Source: an uncultured Gemmiger sp.
GTDB lineage: Bacteria > Bacillota > Clostridia > Oscillospirales > Ruminococcaceae
Assembly (NCBI GenBank): GCA_944388105.1
Contig: CALXHN010000015.1
Coordinates: 1 to 38,491 of the forward strand
DNA: 38,491 nucleotides
Direction of reading: 5' to 3'
This document shows positions 31,226 to 38,491 of the stretch, in pieces. Made by a program: the position numbers and the translations under genes. The notes under the pieces were generated by a model. The model saw nothing but the letters and a program-made list of their open reading frames with translations, was not told the origin of the DNA and searched no databases. Each line of letters begins with the position of its first letter. Position 1 is the first letter of the stretch.

Positions 31226-32287
31226 TCAGGCCTGCCCGTTTTGGGCGGCCTGCTTGGCATCTTCCCGCCGCAGCTGTCCGCAGGCGGCAGAGATGTCGGC
31301 GCCGAGACGGCGGCGCACCGTGGCATTGACGCCCAGGTCTTCCAGCATCTGGCGGAAACGGCGGACGTTTTCTTCGTCGGTGGCGGAATAGGGGCTGCCG
31401 TCCACCGGGTTGATGGGAATCAGGTTCACATGAGCGCCCATCCCCCGGATCAGGTCCGCCAGCTTGCGGGCCATGGCCGGGGAATCGTTGACGCCCCGCA
31501 CCATGGAATACTCAAAGCTGATGCGCCGTCCGGTGATCTTCTGGTACCGGCGGCAGGCTGGGATCAGTTCTTCCAACGGGTAGGCGTCATTCACCGGCAT
31601 CATGCTGCTGCGCACGGCGTTGTCCGGCGCATGCAGGGAGACCGACAGGGTCAGCTGCAGCTTGCGCTGGGCCAGCTCGTCAATCTTGGGCACCAGGCCG
31701 CAGGTAGACAGGCTGATGTTGCGCATGCCGATATTCAACCCTTCCGGGCAGGAGATGATCTCCAGAAAGTCCATGACGTTATCAAAGTTGTGCAGAGGTT
31801 CCCCGATGCCCATGAGCACGATGTGGGAAACCCGTTCGCCGGTGTCTTTCTGGGCGGTGTAAATTTCGGAAGCGATCTCTCCGGGGGTCAGGTCCCGCAC
31901 CCGCCCCGCCTGGGTGGAGGCGCAGAACCGGCATCCCATGGCGCAGCCCACCTGGGTGGACACGCAGACGGTGTTGCCATAGTGATAGCGCATGAGAACC
32001 GTTTCGATACAGTTGCCGTCTGCCAGCTGAAGCAGATACTTCACCGTGCCGTCCTTGGACTGCTGGCGCCGCCGGATGGTGGGCGCCGCCAGGGTGCAGG
32101 TCTGTTCCAGGGTCTGGATCAGGGACTTGGGCTGGTCGGTCATGGCGGAAAAATCCGTGACGAGCTTCTGATGCACCCACTTGAAGATCTGTTTGGCCCG
32201 GAACGCAGGCAGCCCCATCCCCTTGACATAGTCGGTCAAGTGGGACAGGGTCAGGTCGGTCAGGCACACAGGGCGCTGGTCCGTCAA
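31226..32287 (-). CDS. rlmN: Dual-specificity 23S rRNA/tRNA (adenine C2) methyltransferase
   Basis: RlmN is a radical-SAM enzyme that methylates A2503 of 23S rRNA and A37 of some tRNAs. The 353-residue protein has C-x3-C-x2-C in S-T-Q-V-G-C-A-M-G-C-R-F-C-A-S, G-x-G-E-P-L, and the C-terminal reactive cysteine in I-S-A-A-C-G-Q-L. I chose TTG at 32287: AGGTG lies six bases upstream, while the GTG at 32296 sits inside that ribosome site. It is 76 bp after rsmB; an extended -10 (TGGTATGAT, 32305-32313) may give it a weak promoter of its own. Confidence 0.97.
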   Translation of the reverse strand: MTDQRPVCLTDLTLSHLTDYVKGMGLPAFRAKQIFKWVHQKLVTDFSAMTDQPKSLIQTLEQTCTLAAPTIRRRQQSKDGTVKYLLQLADGNCIETVLMRYHYGNTVCVSTQVGCAMGCRFCASTQAGRVRDLTPGEIASEIYTAQKDTGERVSHIVLMGIGEPLHNFDNVMDFLEIISCPEGLNIGMRNISLSTCGLVPKIDELAQRKLQLTLSVSLHAPDNAVRSSMMPVNDAYPLEELIPACRRYQKITGRRISFEYSMVRGVNDSPAMARKLADLIRGMGAHVNLIPINPVDGSPYSATDEENVRRFRQMLEDLGVNATVRRRLGADISAACGQLRREDAKQAAQNGQA

Positions 32288-32363
32288 TGAATCCACCTCT
32301 TTCTATCATACCATGTTCTGGTCATTTTGGGGTCACGAAAGGATGTAAAATTTACGAAAACTT

Positions 32364-33680
32364 TTACGGTTTACGCTCCAAAACTGCCACAAAGAAGCCG
32401 TCAAAGCCGTCCGTTCCGGGCAGGAACAGCGTGCCGCAGGGGGTAACCCTGGCCTGGGCAGGCAGTTTTTTGGGCGGGATAACGGCAAAATCCGGGTTAT
32501 CCCGCAGGAACTGCGCCACAACTTCCTCATTCTCGTTTTGGTTCACCGTACAGGTAGAATACACCAAACGACCGTTTTCGGCAAGGTATTTGGAACCATT
32601 TTGTAATATCTTTTTTTGCAGGGCAGACAGCGCATCCAGCCCTGCCAGGTCCTTGTACCGGATGTCCGGCTTCTTGCCGATGACCCCCAGCCCCGAGCAG
32701 GGCACATCGCACAGGACCCGGTCGAAAGGCGCTTTCAGCAGCGCTTTGTTGGGCTGGGAGGCGTCTGCCTGAAACGGGTGCGCGCAGGTCACCCCGCAGC
32801 GGGCGAAGGCTTTTTCCAGTAGCGGCACGCGGGAAGCCACGGCCTCGCCGCTGAACAGCTCTCCCCTGTCTTCCATGGCCTGGGCCATGGTCAGGCTTTT
32901 ACCGCCGGGGGCGGCGCACAAGTCCAGTACCCGCATGCCGGGAGCGGCCTGTACGCTGTCTGCCGCAAACTGGCTGGCCAGTCCCTGTACATGGAACAAC
33001 CCCTGCCGGAACGCTTTGGTGGCGGCAGGGCTGCCCGGGAACTGCACCCGCAGGCAGTGGGCCCATGGCCCCGGCTCCACGGTGCAGCCCTCTTTGGTCA
33101 GGCTTTCGGTAAGGGCGGACGCGTCGGTTTTCAGGGAATTCACCCGCACCCAGGTGGGAGCGGGCAGGTAGAAAGCTGCGGCAATGGCCTCCGCTTCCTC
33201 CCCGTACTGCCGCTGCAGCAGCTCCGCCACGGAGGCGGAAAGGCTGTAATAGGTCTGCAGCCGCCGGGAAAGGTCAGGAAAATCTTCCGGTCCGGGGCGG
33301 CAGGCGGCGGCACGGCGGAGCACCGCGTTGACCATACCCGCCGCGCTGGTCTTGCCGAAAGCCCGGGCCAGCTTCACCGATTCATTGACGGCAGCGGGCA
33401 GGGGTACTTCCATATAGGAAGCCTGGGCCAGTCCGGCCCGCAGGATGGCCCGCACGGGGGCGTCCAGCTTGCGCACCGGCTTTTTGAGAAAGCGGTCCAG
33501 GGTCCAGTCCAGCAGGTTGCGCCGTTCCAGCACCGTGTAAAAGATACGGGCGGCGAAGGCAGCGTCCCGGCTTTCCAGCGGGGGGCGGCAGCGGCTGAGT
33601 TCCGCATCCAGTACCAGGTTGGCATAGCCATCCTGTTCCTGACGTACCAGGGCCTTGACGGCCAGGTAGCGGGCGGTCAC
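32364..33680 (-). CDS. rsmB: 16S rRNA (cytosine(967)-C5)-methyltransferase
   Basis: This 438-residue enzyme methylates C967 of 16S rRNA. It has an N-terminal NusB-like helical domain (about 1-130) and a SAM-binding domain with L-D-L-C-A-A-P-G-G-K, D-V-P-C-S-G-L-G (first cysteine) and S-T-C-T-V-N-Q-N-E-N (second cysteine). The start is GTG at 33680, overlapping the fmt stop as GTGA. It is part of the def-fmt-rsmB-rlmN run. Confidence 0.97.
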   Translation of the reverse strand: MTARYLAVKALVRQEQDGYANLVLDAELSRCRPPLESRDAAFAARIFYTVLERRNLLDWTLDRFLKKPVRKLDAPVRAILRAGLAQASYMEVPLPAAVNESVKLARAFGKTSAAGMVNAVLRRAAACRPGPEDFPDLSRRLQTYYSLSASVAELLQRQYGEEAEAIAAAFYLPAPTWVRVNSLKTDASALTESLTKEGCTVEPGPWAHCLRVQFPGSPAATKAFRQGLFHVQGLASQFAADSVQAAPGMRVLDLCAAPGGKSLTMAQAMEDRGELFSGEAVASRVPLLEKAFARCGVTCAHPFQADASQPNKALLKAPFDRVLCDVPCSGLGVIGKKPDIRYKDLAGLDALSALQKKILQNGSKYLAENGRLVYSTCTVNQNENEEVVAQFLRDNPDFAVIPPKKLPAQARVTPCGTLFLPGTDGFDGFFVAVLERKP

Positions 33681-34597
33681 AGGCTGTCCCCCGCCTTGAG
33701 GCGGCGTCCGGCCGCCCAGGCGGTACCGGCCATAGGTTTACCGCCTTCCGGCGTGACGGTGAGCAGCTGCACCGCGCCCTCCCCGCAGGCGATGGTCAGC
33801 GGCTTGAGTGCCAGCACCGTACCCGCCGGGGCGGCGTTTTCATTGGGAGCCACGCGGCTTTCCAGAACCTTGACCTTTTTGCCGTCCAGTTCAAAGAAGG
33901 CGGCGGGCCAGGGGTTCATCCCCCGCACCCAGTTGTGGATGTGGGCGGCAGACTGGGTGAAGTCGAACCTGGCCATCTCCTTTTTGAGAGGCGGCGCCTG
34001 AGTGGCCTGGGAATCATCCTGGGGCTGGGGGGTCAGTTCCCCGGCAGCCAGTTTTTCCACCGCGGTGACCAGGGTTTTGGCGCCGATGGCCGAAACCTGG
34101 TCGAACAGCTCCCCACTGGTGGTCTCGGGGCCGATGGGCACCCGCTCCACCATGAGGATATCCCCGGTATCGCAGCCTTCGTCCAGCTGCATGATGGTGA
34201 CGCCGGTCTCGGCATCGCCGTTGAGCACCGCCCACTGGATGGGCGCCGAGCCGCGGTACTTGGGCAGCAGGGACACATGCAGATTGATGCAGCCCAACGG
34301 CGCAATGTGCAGCAGTTCCGGCGGCAGGATACGGCCGTAGGCCACCACCACCACCAGATCAGGGGCCAGCTCCCGGAAGATCGGTTCGGCCTTGCCGTCC
34401 CGCAGGGTGGCGGGCTGCCACACCGGAATATTATGCTGCACCGCCAGCTGTTTGACCGGGGGTGCGGTGAGGATCTGTTTGCGGCCCACCGGCTTGTCGG
34501 CGCGGGTGAACACACCCACGATCTCATGCCCCGCCGCAATCAGCGCGGCCAGACTTTCGGCGGCAATGTCCGGAGTGCCCATGAACAGGATACGCAT
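33677..34597 (-). CDS. fmt: Methionyl-tRNA formyltransferase
   Basis: Fmt formylates Met-tRNAi with 10-formyl-tetrahydrofolate to start translation. The 306-residue protein has the catalytic region N-L-H-V-S-L-L-P-K-Y-R-G-S-A-P-I and D-T-G-D-I-L, and a C-terminal OB-like domain. ATG at 34597 overlaps the def stop as TAATG. Its partner deformylase is encoded directly upstream. Confidence 0.98.
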   Translation of the reverse strand: MRILFMGTPDIAAESLAALIAAGHEIVGVFTRADKPVGRKQILTAPPVKQLAVQHNIPVWQPATLRDGKAEPIFRELAPDLVVVVAYGRILPPELLHIAPLGCINLHVSLLPKYRGSAPIQWAVLNGDAETGVTIMQLDEGCDTGDILMVERVPIGPETTSGELFDQVSAIGAKTLVTAVEKLAAGELTPQPQDDSQATQAPPLKKEMARFDFTQSAAHIHNWVRGMNPWPAAFFELDGKKVKVLESRVAPNENAAPAGTVLALKPLTIACGEGAVQLLTVTPEGGKPMAGTAWAAGRRLKAGDSL

Positions 34598-35115
34598 TAT
34601 TCTTTGCCCTCGTCTTCGGGGTAGTCATCCTCATAGAAATGGGTGGCCAGATCCATGATGGTGATGCCGTCCAGATGGTTGTTCTCGTGCTGGATGCAGC
34701 GGGCAAACATGTCATCGGCTTCCAGTTCAAACCACTCCCCGTGGCGGTCCTGGGCCCGGACTTTTACATGCTTGGCACGCTTGATGGCGCCGTTATGTCC
34801 CGGGAAGGACAGACAGCCTTCATACAGTTCCACCTGCTCGTCGCTGAGTTCCAGGATCTCCGGGTTGATGAACTCCATGATGGGCAGGCGCTCCCCTTCC
34901 GGCAGCGGATCGGGAGCGTTGCGGTCATCCAGGGAGATGAAGATGCGGCGCATGACGCCCACCTGCGGCCCTGCCAGACCCCAGCCGTCGGCGTCGTACA
35001 GGGTCTCTTTCATATCGTCCAGCAGAGTGGCCAGACGGTCGTCAAACTTGGTGACGGGGCGGCAGACTTTCTTCAGGATCGGGTCGCCGTCCTGGACAAT
35101 AGTGCGAAGTGCCAT
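34597..35115 (-). CDS. def: Peptide deformylase
   Basis: Def removes the formyl group from nascent proteins using Fe(II) or Zn. The 172-residue protein has motif 1 as G-W-G-L-A-G-P-Q, motif 2 as E-G-C-L-S (metal cysteine) and motif 3 as Q-H-E-N-N-H-L-D, in which both metal histidines and the catalytic glutamate are present but the usual aspartate of HExDH is asparagine. ATG at 35115 follows GGAGG by nine bases. It is 44 bp after priA and coupled to fmt. Confidence 0.95.
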   Translation of the reverse strand: MALRTIVQDGDPILKKVCRPVTKFDDRLATLLDDMKETLYDADGWGLAGPQVGVMRRIFISLDDRNAPDPLPEGERLPIMEFINPEILELSDEQVELYEGCLSFPGHNGAIKRAKHVKVRAQDRHGEWFELEADDMFARCIQHENNHLDGITIMDLATHFYEDDYPEDEGKE

Positions 35116-35159
35116 GATATAGAACCTCCAAAAATCGTATCTGTTGTATCTGACGGCTT

Positions 35160-37418
35160 TTACAAATCGCCGTCCGAATTGAAATCAATGACCACGCCGG
35201 CCTTGCCGGGTAGTTTTTCGGCCGCGTAGGCATCCAGCGCTGCCCGCAGCAGGGCACGGAACCGGGCGTCGTTGCGGCATTTCAGGGTCAGTTTGTATCG
35301 GTACCGCCCGCCCAGCATCAGGATGTTCATGGGCACGGGGCCCAGCATCCGCAGCGGCAGGTCCGGGTGTTTGGATGCCAGTCCGGCCATAATCTGACTG
35401 AAGCGGCTGGCTGCGGTGAACACCGCCCCTTCCTGAGCGCCGGTAAAGCCCACGACGCACAGGGCACAGAACGGCGGATACAGACACAGGCGGCGGAAAG
35501 AGATCTCTTCCTGATAAAAGGCAGGATAATCCTGTCGGGCCGCCAGCTGCAACACAGGATGTTCCGGCACCGCCGTCTGAATGAGCGCGCGGCCGGGCAG
35601 GTCGGCGCGGCCGCCCCGTCCCACCACCTGGGTGATGAGACTGAACACGCTTTCGTACGCGCGGAACCCCTGCCCGAAAAGCAGGGAGTCGATGCCCAGC
35701 ACCCCCACCAGGGTCACCTTTTCAAAATCCAGACCTTTAGCTACCATCTGGGTGCCCAACAGGATATCGTACTCCTGGCGGGCAAACTTGGTCAGCATGG
35801 TCTCATGCGCGTTCTTCTGACCGGTGGAATCCTGGTCCATGCGCAGGATGCGGGCAGACGGCAGCAGTTCGTGGAGTTCTTCCTCCACCCGCTGGGTCCC
35901 GAAACCGCTGTACAGCAGTTTGCCGCCGCATTCCGGACAGCGGGCCGGCGCCGGATGGACCTGGTGGCCGCAGTGATGGCACATCAGGGCCTGCCGGTTT
36001 TTGTGATAGACAAGGGGCACGCTGCAGTTGGGACATTTGATCACCTGGCCGCAGTCGGCACACATGGCCACCGTGTTATAGCCACGGCGGTTGAGCAGCA
36101 GGATGCTCTGTTCCCCGCGGCGCAGGTTTTCCGCCAGTTCTCCGGCCAGCTGGGCGCTGATCTCCCGGGGGTTGCCGGCGGTCATCTCGGCCCGCATATC
36201 GGCAAACTCCACCGTGGGCAGCGGGCGGCCGCCGTACCGTTCCCGCAAGGTGACCATCCCCATCCGCCCTGCCTGGGCGGCGTAGGTGGTCTCGATGCGC
36301 GGGGTGGCCGAGGCAAAAACCAGCAGGGCGTTTTCCGCCGCAGCACGTTTTCTGGCCACCTCATGGGCGGAGTAGCGGGGGGCGGATTCACTCTGGTAGG
36401 TGTGTTCCTGCTCCTCATCCAGAATGATGAGCCCGATATCTTTCAGCGGCGCAAAGATCGCGCTGCGGGTCCCCACCACGATATCCGCATTTCCCTGCTG
36501 GATCATCCGCCACTGCAAAAGGCGTTCGGTGTTGTTCAGCGCACTGTGCTGCACGGCAAGGCGACTGCCGAACATGGCTTTCAGGCGGCGGATCATCTGG
36601 GGGGTGAGGCCGATCTCCGGCACCAGCACCAGCGCCCGACGCCCCTGGGCCAGGGTGTGCTCAATGAGCTTGAGGAAGACCGCCGTCTTGCCGCTGCCGG
36701 TAACACCGTACAGCAGTGCTGCCCGGGGCTGTCGGGCATCCAGGTCCGCTCTGAGCCGGTCAAAGGCTGCCTGCTGTTCGGCAGAAAGTTCCACCGGACG
36801 GGGATCAAAGGGGATATCCGAAAACAGATCCAGAGACTTGAAGCGTTCCTCCGCCTGCAGGATCCCCTTTTTGCACAGAGCATCCAGGGTGGTCCGGCCC
36901 ACCCCCTGTTCCTCCAGGTCGTGGCGGGACATGGGGCCGCCGCGCAGCAGTTCCACCGCGGCCTGCTGCCGTGGTCCGGGCTTTGGCCTGGCAGGCAGTT
37001 CCCCCACCAGGGTGTACACCGTTTCCACCGGGCGGCTCAGACGGTTCTGCACCACCGGTTTTCCGTTTTCCACACCGGGACGGTACTGGGCCCCGTACGG
37101 GATGATGGCCTTGACGGCCTCGTACCAGGTGCAGAAATACCGGTCCTTCAGGAAACGGACCAGATCCAGCAGGTCGGGGGTCAGACGGGCGTCTTCCGGT
37201 GCGGCGGCCAGCAGGGTCTTGAGCCGCGGGTCCGGGTCGGCTTCTTCCTCCATCTGCAGTACCACCGCCATGCGGGGCCGGTCGCCACGGCCGAAAGGTA
37301 CCAGCACGATGCCGCCCGGCCACAAATGGCCGTCCAGTTCTGCGGGGACAAGATAGGAGTACAACTTATCGAAATGAATGGTGGCGTCATTCACCGCCAC
37401 CTTTGCAATCATGGACAA
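35160..37418 (-). CDS. priA: Primosomal protein N' (replication restart helicase)
   Basis: PriA reloads the replication machinery at stalled forks. The 752-residue helicase has Walker A G-V-T-G-S-G-K-T, Walker B D-E-E-Q-E-H, and a zinc-binding insert with eight cysteines (C-A-D-C, C-P-N-C, C-H-H-C, C-P-E-C). Length is normal. TTG at 37418 is six bases after GGAGG; an ATG two codons later (37412) is the alternative. It is 28 bp after gmk. coaBC, often found between, is absent here. Confidence 0.96.
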   Translation of the reverse strand: MSMIAKVAVNDATIHFDKLYSYLVPAELDGHLWPGGIVLVPFGRGDRPRMAVVLQMEEEADPDPRLKTLLAAAPEDARLTPDLLDLVRFLKDRYFCTWYEAVKAIIPYGAQYRPGVENGKPVVQNRLSRPVETVYTLVGELPARPKPGPRQQAAVELLRGGPMSRHDLEEQGVGRTTLDALCKKGILQAEERFKSLDLFSDIPFDPRPVELSAEQQAAFDRLRADLDARQPRAALLYGVTGSGKTAVFLKLIEHTLAQGRRALVLVPEIGLTPQMIRRLKAMFGSRLAVQHSALNNTERLLQWRMIQQGNADIVVGTRSAIFAPLKDIGLIILDEEQEHTYQSESAPRYSAHEVARKRAAAENALLVFASATPRIETTYAAQAGRMGMVTLRERYGGRPLPTVEFADMRAEMTAGNPREISAQLAGELAENLRRGEQSILLLNRRGYNTVAMCADCGQVIKCPNCSVPLVYHKNRQALMCHHCGHQVHPAPARCPECGGKLLYSGFGTQRVEEELHELLPSARILRMDQDSTGQKNAHETMLTKFARQEYDILLGTQMVAKGLDFEKVTLVGVLGIDSLLFGQGFRAYESVFSLITQVVGRGGRADLPGRALIQTAVPEHPVLQLAARQDYPAFYQEEISFRRLCLYPPFCALCVVGFTGAQEGAVFTAASRFSQIMAGLASKHPDLPLRMLGPVPMNILMLGGRYRYKLTLKCRNDARFRALLRAALDAYAAEKLPGKAGVVIDFNSDGDL

Positions 37419-37446
37419 ACAGGTCCTCCCCTCTTGTGCGGGCGGA

Positions 37447-38019
37447 TCAATCCTCCTGCATCAGGCGATGCCGGATAATGCCGTAGATGCGGTCGGCGCA
37501 ATCCTGCACCACATCGTTGACCACATGTTCGTCGTAGTCGGCGGAGCGGGCAATCTCGGTTTCGGCACGCTTGAGGCGTTTCTGGATGACCTCCTCGGTC
37601 TCGGTACCGCGGCAGCGCAGGCGGTGTTCCAGCTCCTGCATATCCGGCGGCAGTACAAAGATGGTGGTGGCTCCCGGGTACAGCCGCTTGATGTTGCCGG
37701 CGCCCTCCACCTCGATGACCAGAATGACCGGTTCTTCCGCCTTCATGTGGCGTTCGATCTCGGAACGCAGGGTCCCGTAATAGTTCTCGCAATAGCAGGT
37801 GTATTCCACGATGCCATCCGCGTCCAGCGCTTCCTTGAAATGTTCCTTGCTGAGGAAGTGGTAGTTGACGCCATCCACTTCCCCTTCCCGCATGGGACGG
37901 GTGGTGGCGGACACCGTCTTCTTCACATCCGGATGGTCACCGAGCAGCTTGGACACAACGGTATCCTTGCCGGTGCCGGACGGCCCCGACACAACAAACA
38001 GGTACTTTTCACCTTTCAT
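37447..38019 (-). CDS. gmk: Guanylate kinase
   Basis: Gmk converts GMP to GDP using ATP. The 190-residue enzyme has the P-loop G-P-S-G-T-G-K-D-T, the GMP-binding T-T-R-P-M-R-E-G-E-V-D-G-x-x-Y, and an adenine-side R-x-x-x-A-x-x-E-I motif. ATG at 38019 has a GGGGAT site upstream. It stands 63 bp after remA. No rpoZ follows it, although gmk-rpoZ is the usual order. Confidence 0.97.
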   Translation of the reverse strand: MKGEKYLFVVSGPSGTGKDTVVSKLLGDHPDVKKTVSATTRPMREGEVDGVNYHFLSKEHFKEALDADGIVEYTCYCENYYGTLRSEIERHMKAEEPVILVIEVEGAGNIKRLYPGATTIFVLPPDMQELEHRLRCRGTETEEVIQKRLKRAETEIARSADYDEHVVNDVVQDCADRIYGIIRHRLMQED

Positions 38020-38082
38020 ACTTTAGCATCCCCTATTCTTTTGCTTTCCTATACACCTGTATCCATCTATAAGCACACCGGA

Positions 38083-38328
38083 TCACGGTGCGGCTTCCTC
38101 CTGCGTGCGACCGAGAATGGTTTCCGGCGGAAAGGCCGAGAGAACCACATGGTCGGAGTCCATGATGAGCACCGACTGGGTGCGGCGGCCGTAGGTGGCA
38201 TCAATGACGGCACCCTTGTCCCGGGCGTCCTGCACGATACGCTTGATGGGTGCGGATTCCGGACTGACCGCGGCGATGAGCCGGTCGGCATTGACCAGAT
38301 TGCCGAACCCGATATTGATCAGTTTCAT
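38083..38328 (-). CDS. remA: RemA-family (DUF370) regulator
   Basis: RemA is a small DNA-binding regulator that activates biofilm matrix genes in Bacillus. The 81-residue protein has the family start [12 protein letters not shown] and the [17 protein letters not shown] motif. ATG at 38328 has AAGGGG five bases before it, overlapping the yicC stop. The yicC-remA-gmk order is conserved in Firmicutes. Confidence 0.93.
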   Translation of the reverse strand: MKLINIGFGNLVNADRLIAAVSPESAPIKRIVQDARDKGAVIDATYGRRTQSVLIMDSDHVVLSAFPPETILGRTQEEAAP

Positions 38329-38337
38329 ACCTGCCCC

Positions 38338-38491
38338 TTATTCGATGTTCTGGATCTGTTCCCGGATCTTCTCGATCTCAGATTTGAGAGCCACCACCAG
38401 GCGGGTCAGGGCAGCGTCCTGGCACTTGGAGCCGATGGTGTTGGCTTCCCGGTTCAGTTCCTGGGTCAGGAAATCCAGTTTGCGGCCGATG
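38338..38491 (-). CDS. yicC: YicC/YloC-family endoribonuclease (C-terminal fragment)
   Basis: Only the last 50 codons are in the window; the gene continues past its end. They read [21 protein letters not shown] and end in a [10 protein letters not shown] helix, which is the well-conserved C-terminus of the YicC family. YicC-type proteins are RNA endonucleases. The stop codon is 9 bp before remA, so the two are co-transcribed. Confidence 0.93.
   Translation of the reverse strand, partial: IGRKLDFLTQELNREANTIGSKCQDAALTRLVVALKSEIEKIREQIQNIE

Noticed and set aside
1-38491. CRISPR array, prophage, insertion sequence, tRNA or rRNA genes
   Set aside because: No regular repeat-spacer pattern, integrase, transposase, or tRNA/rRNA-like sequence was recognised on either strand by eye.

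Overview
The window is GC-rich chromosomal DNA (about 60% by eye) from a Gram-positive, anaerobic member of the Clostridia. The best guess is a gut Oscillospiraceae/Ruminococcaceae lineage (Subdoligranulum/Gemmiger/Faecalibacterium-like). Supporting features are the Firmicutes order stp-pknB-rsgA-thiN, the yicC-remA-gmk-priA-def-fmt-rsmB-rlmN run, an [FeFe] hydrogenase, and endospore genes (spoIVA, sipL-like, spoVM, bofA-like). The lineage call is an inference; no rRNA or tRNA gene was seen. There is no sign of phage, insertion sequences, CRISPR or recent transfer.

Region by region. (1) 1-1970 is an iron-type regulon: two small FeoA genes, a DtxR/MntR-family repressor, and a DUF3793 gene. Four clear copies (plus one degenerate copy) of one 18-bp palindrome, RGTTAGY-N4-RCTAACY, sit on their promoters. 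(2) 2039-6214 has a membrane GGDEF protein, an M3 oligoendopeptidase and a lactate-oxidase-like flavoprotein with an N-terminal cysteine cluster. (3) 6275-13662 is mostly minus-strand housekeeping: plsY, der, a DUF512 radical-SAM protein, rpmF with its DUF177 partner, an unknown P-loop protein, pgi and a D,D-carboxypeptidase. (4) 13730-16946 on the plus strand has mtaB and then a monomeric [FeFe] hydrogenase, whose -10 element is overlapped by a near-perfect Rex operator. (5) 16956-22680 on the minus strand has rluA-like, an M23/LysM/G5 peptidase, murA, walJ and rlmH. (6) 22686-23148 is the class A RNase P RNA, transcribed divergently from rluA. (7) 23157-26928 is a sporulation block. A sipL-like SPOCS/LysM gene, spoIVA, a YaaL-like gene and a bofA-like gene form one operon behind a sigma-E-like promoter. 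A previously unlisted 22-codon spoVM lies just upstream. (8) 26992-38491 is a long, tightly packed minus-strand series, from the end of yicC through remA, gmk, priA, def, fmt, rsmB, rlmN, stp, pknB and rsgA to thiN.

How the genes fit together. Region 1 looks like a metal-responsive circuit in which the DtxR protein controls itself, ferrous-iron accessory genes and an uncharacterised DUF3793 protein. Regions 7-8 join the Ser/Thr kinase-phosphatase locus to spore-envelope basement-layer assembly: SpoVM marks the forespore surface, SpoIVA polymerises there, and SipL tethers it. The hydrogenase appears set to respond to the NADH/NAD+ ratio through Rex. TTG and GTG start codons with good Shine-Dalgarno spacing are common here, and several starts differ from the longest open frame. 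All assignments come from reading sequence motifs; no database search was run.
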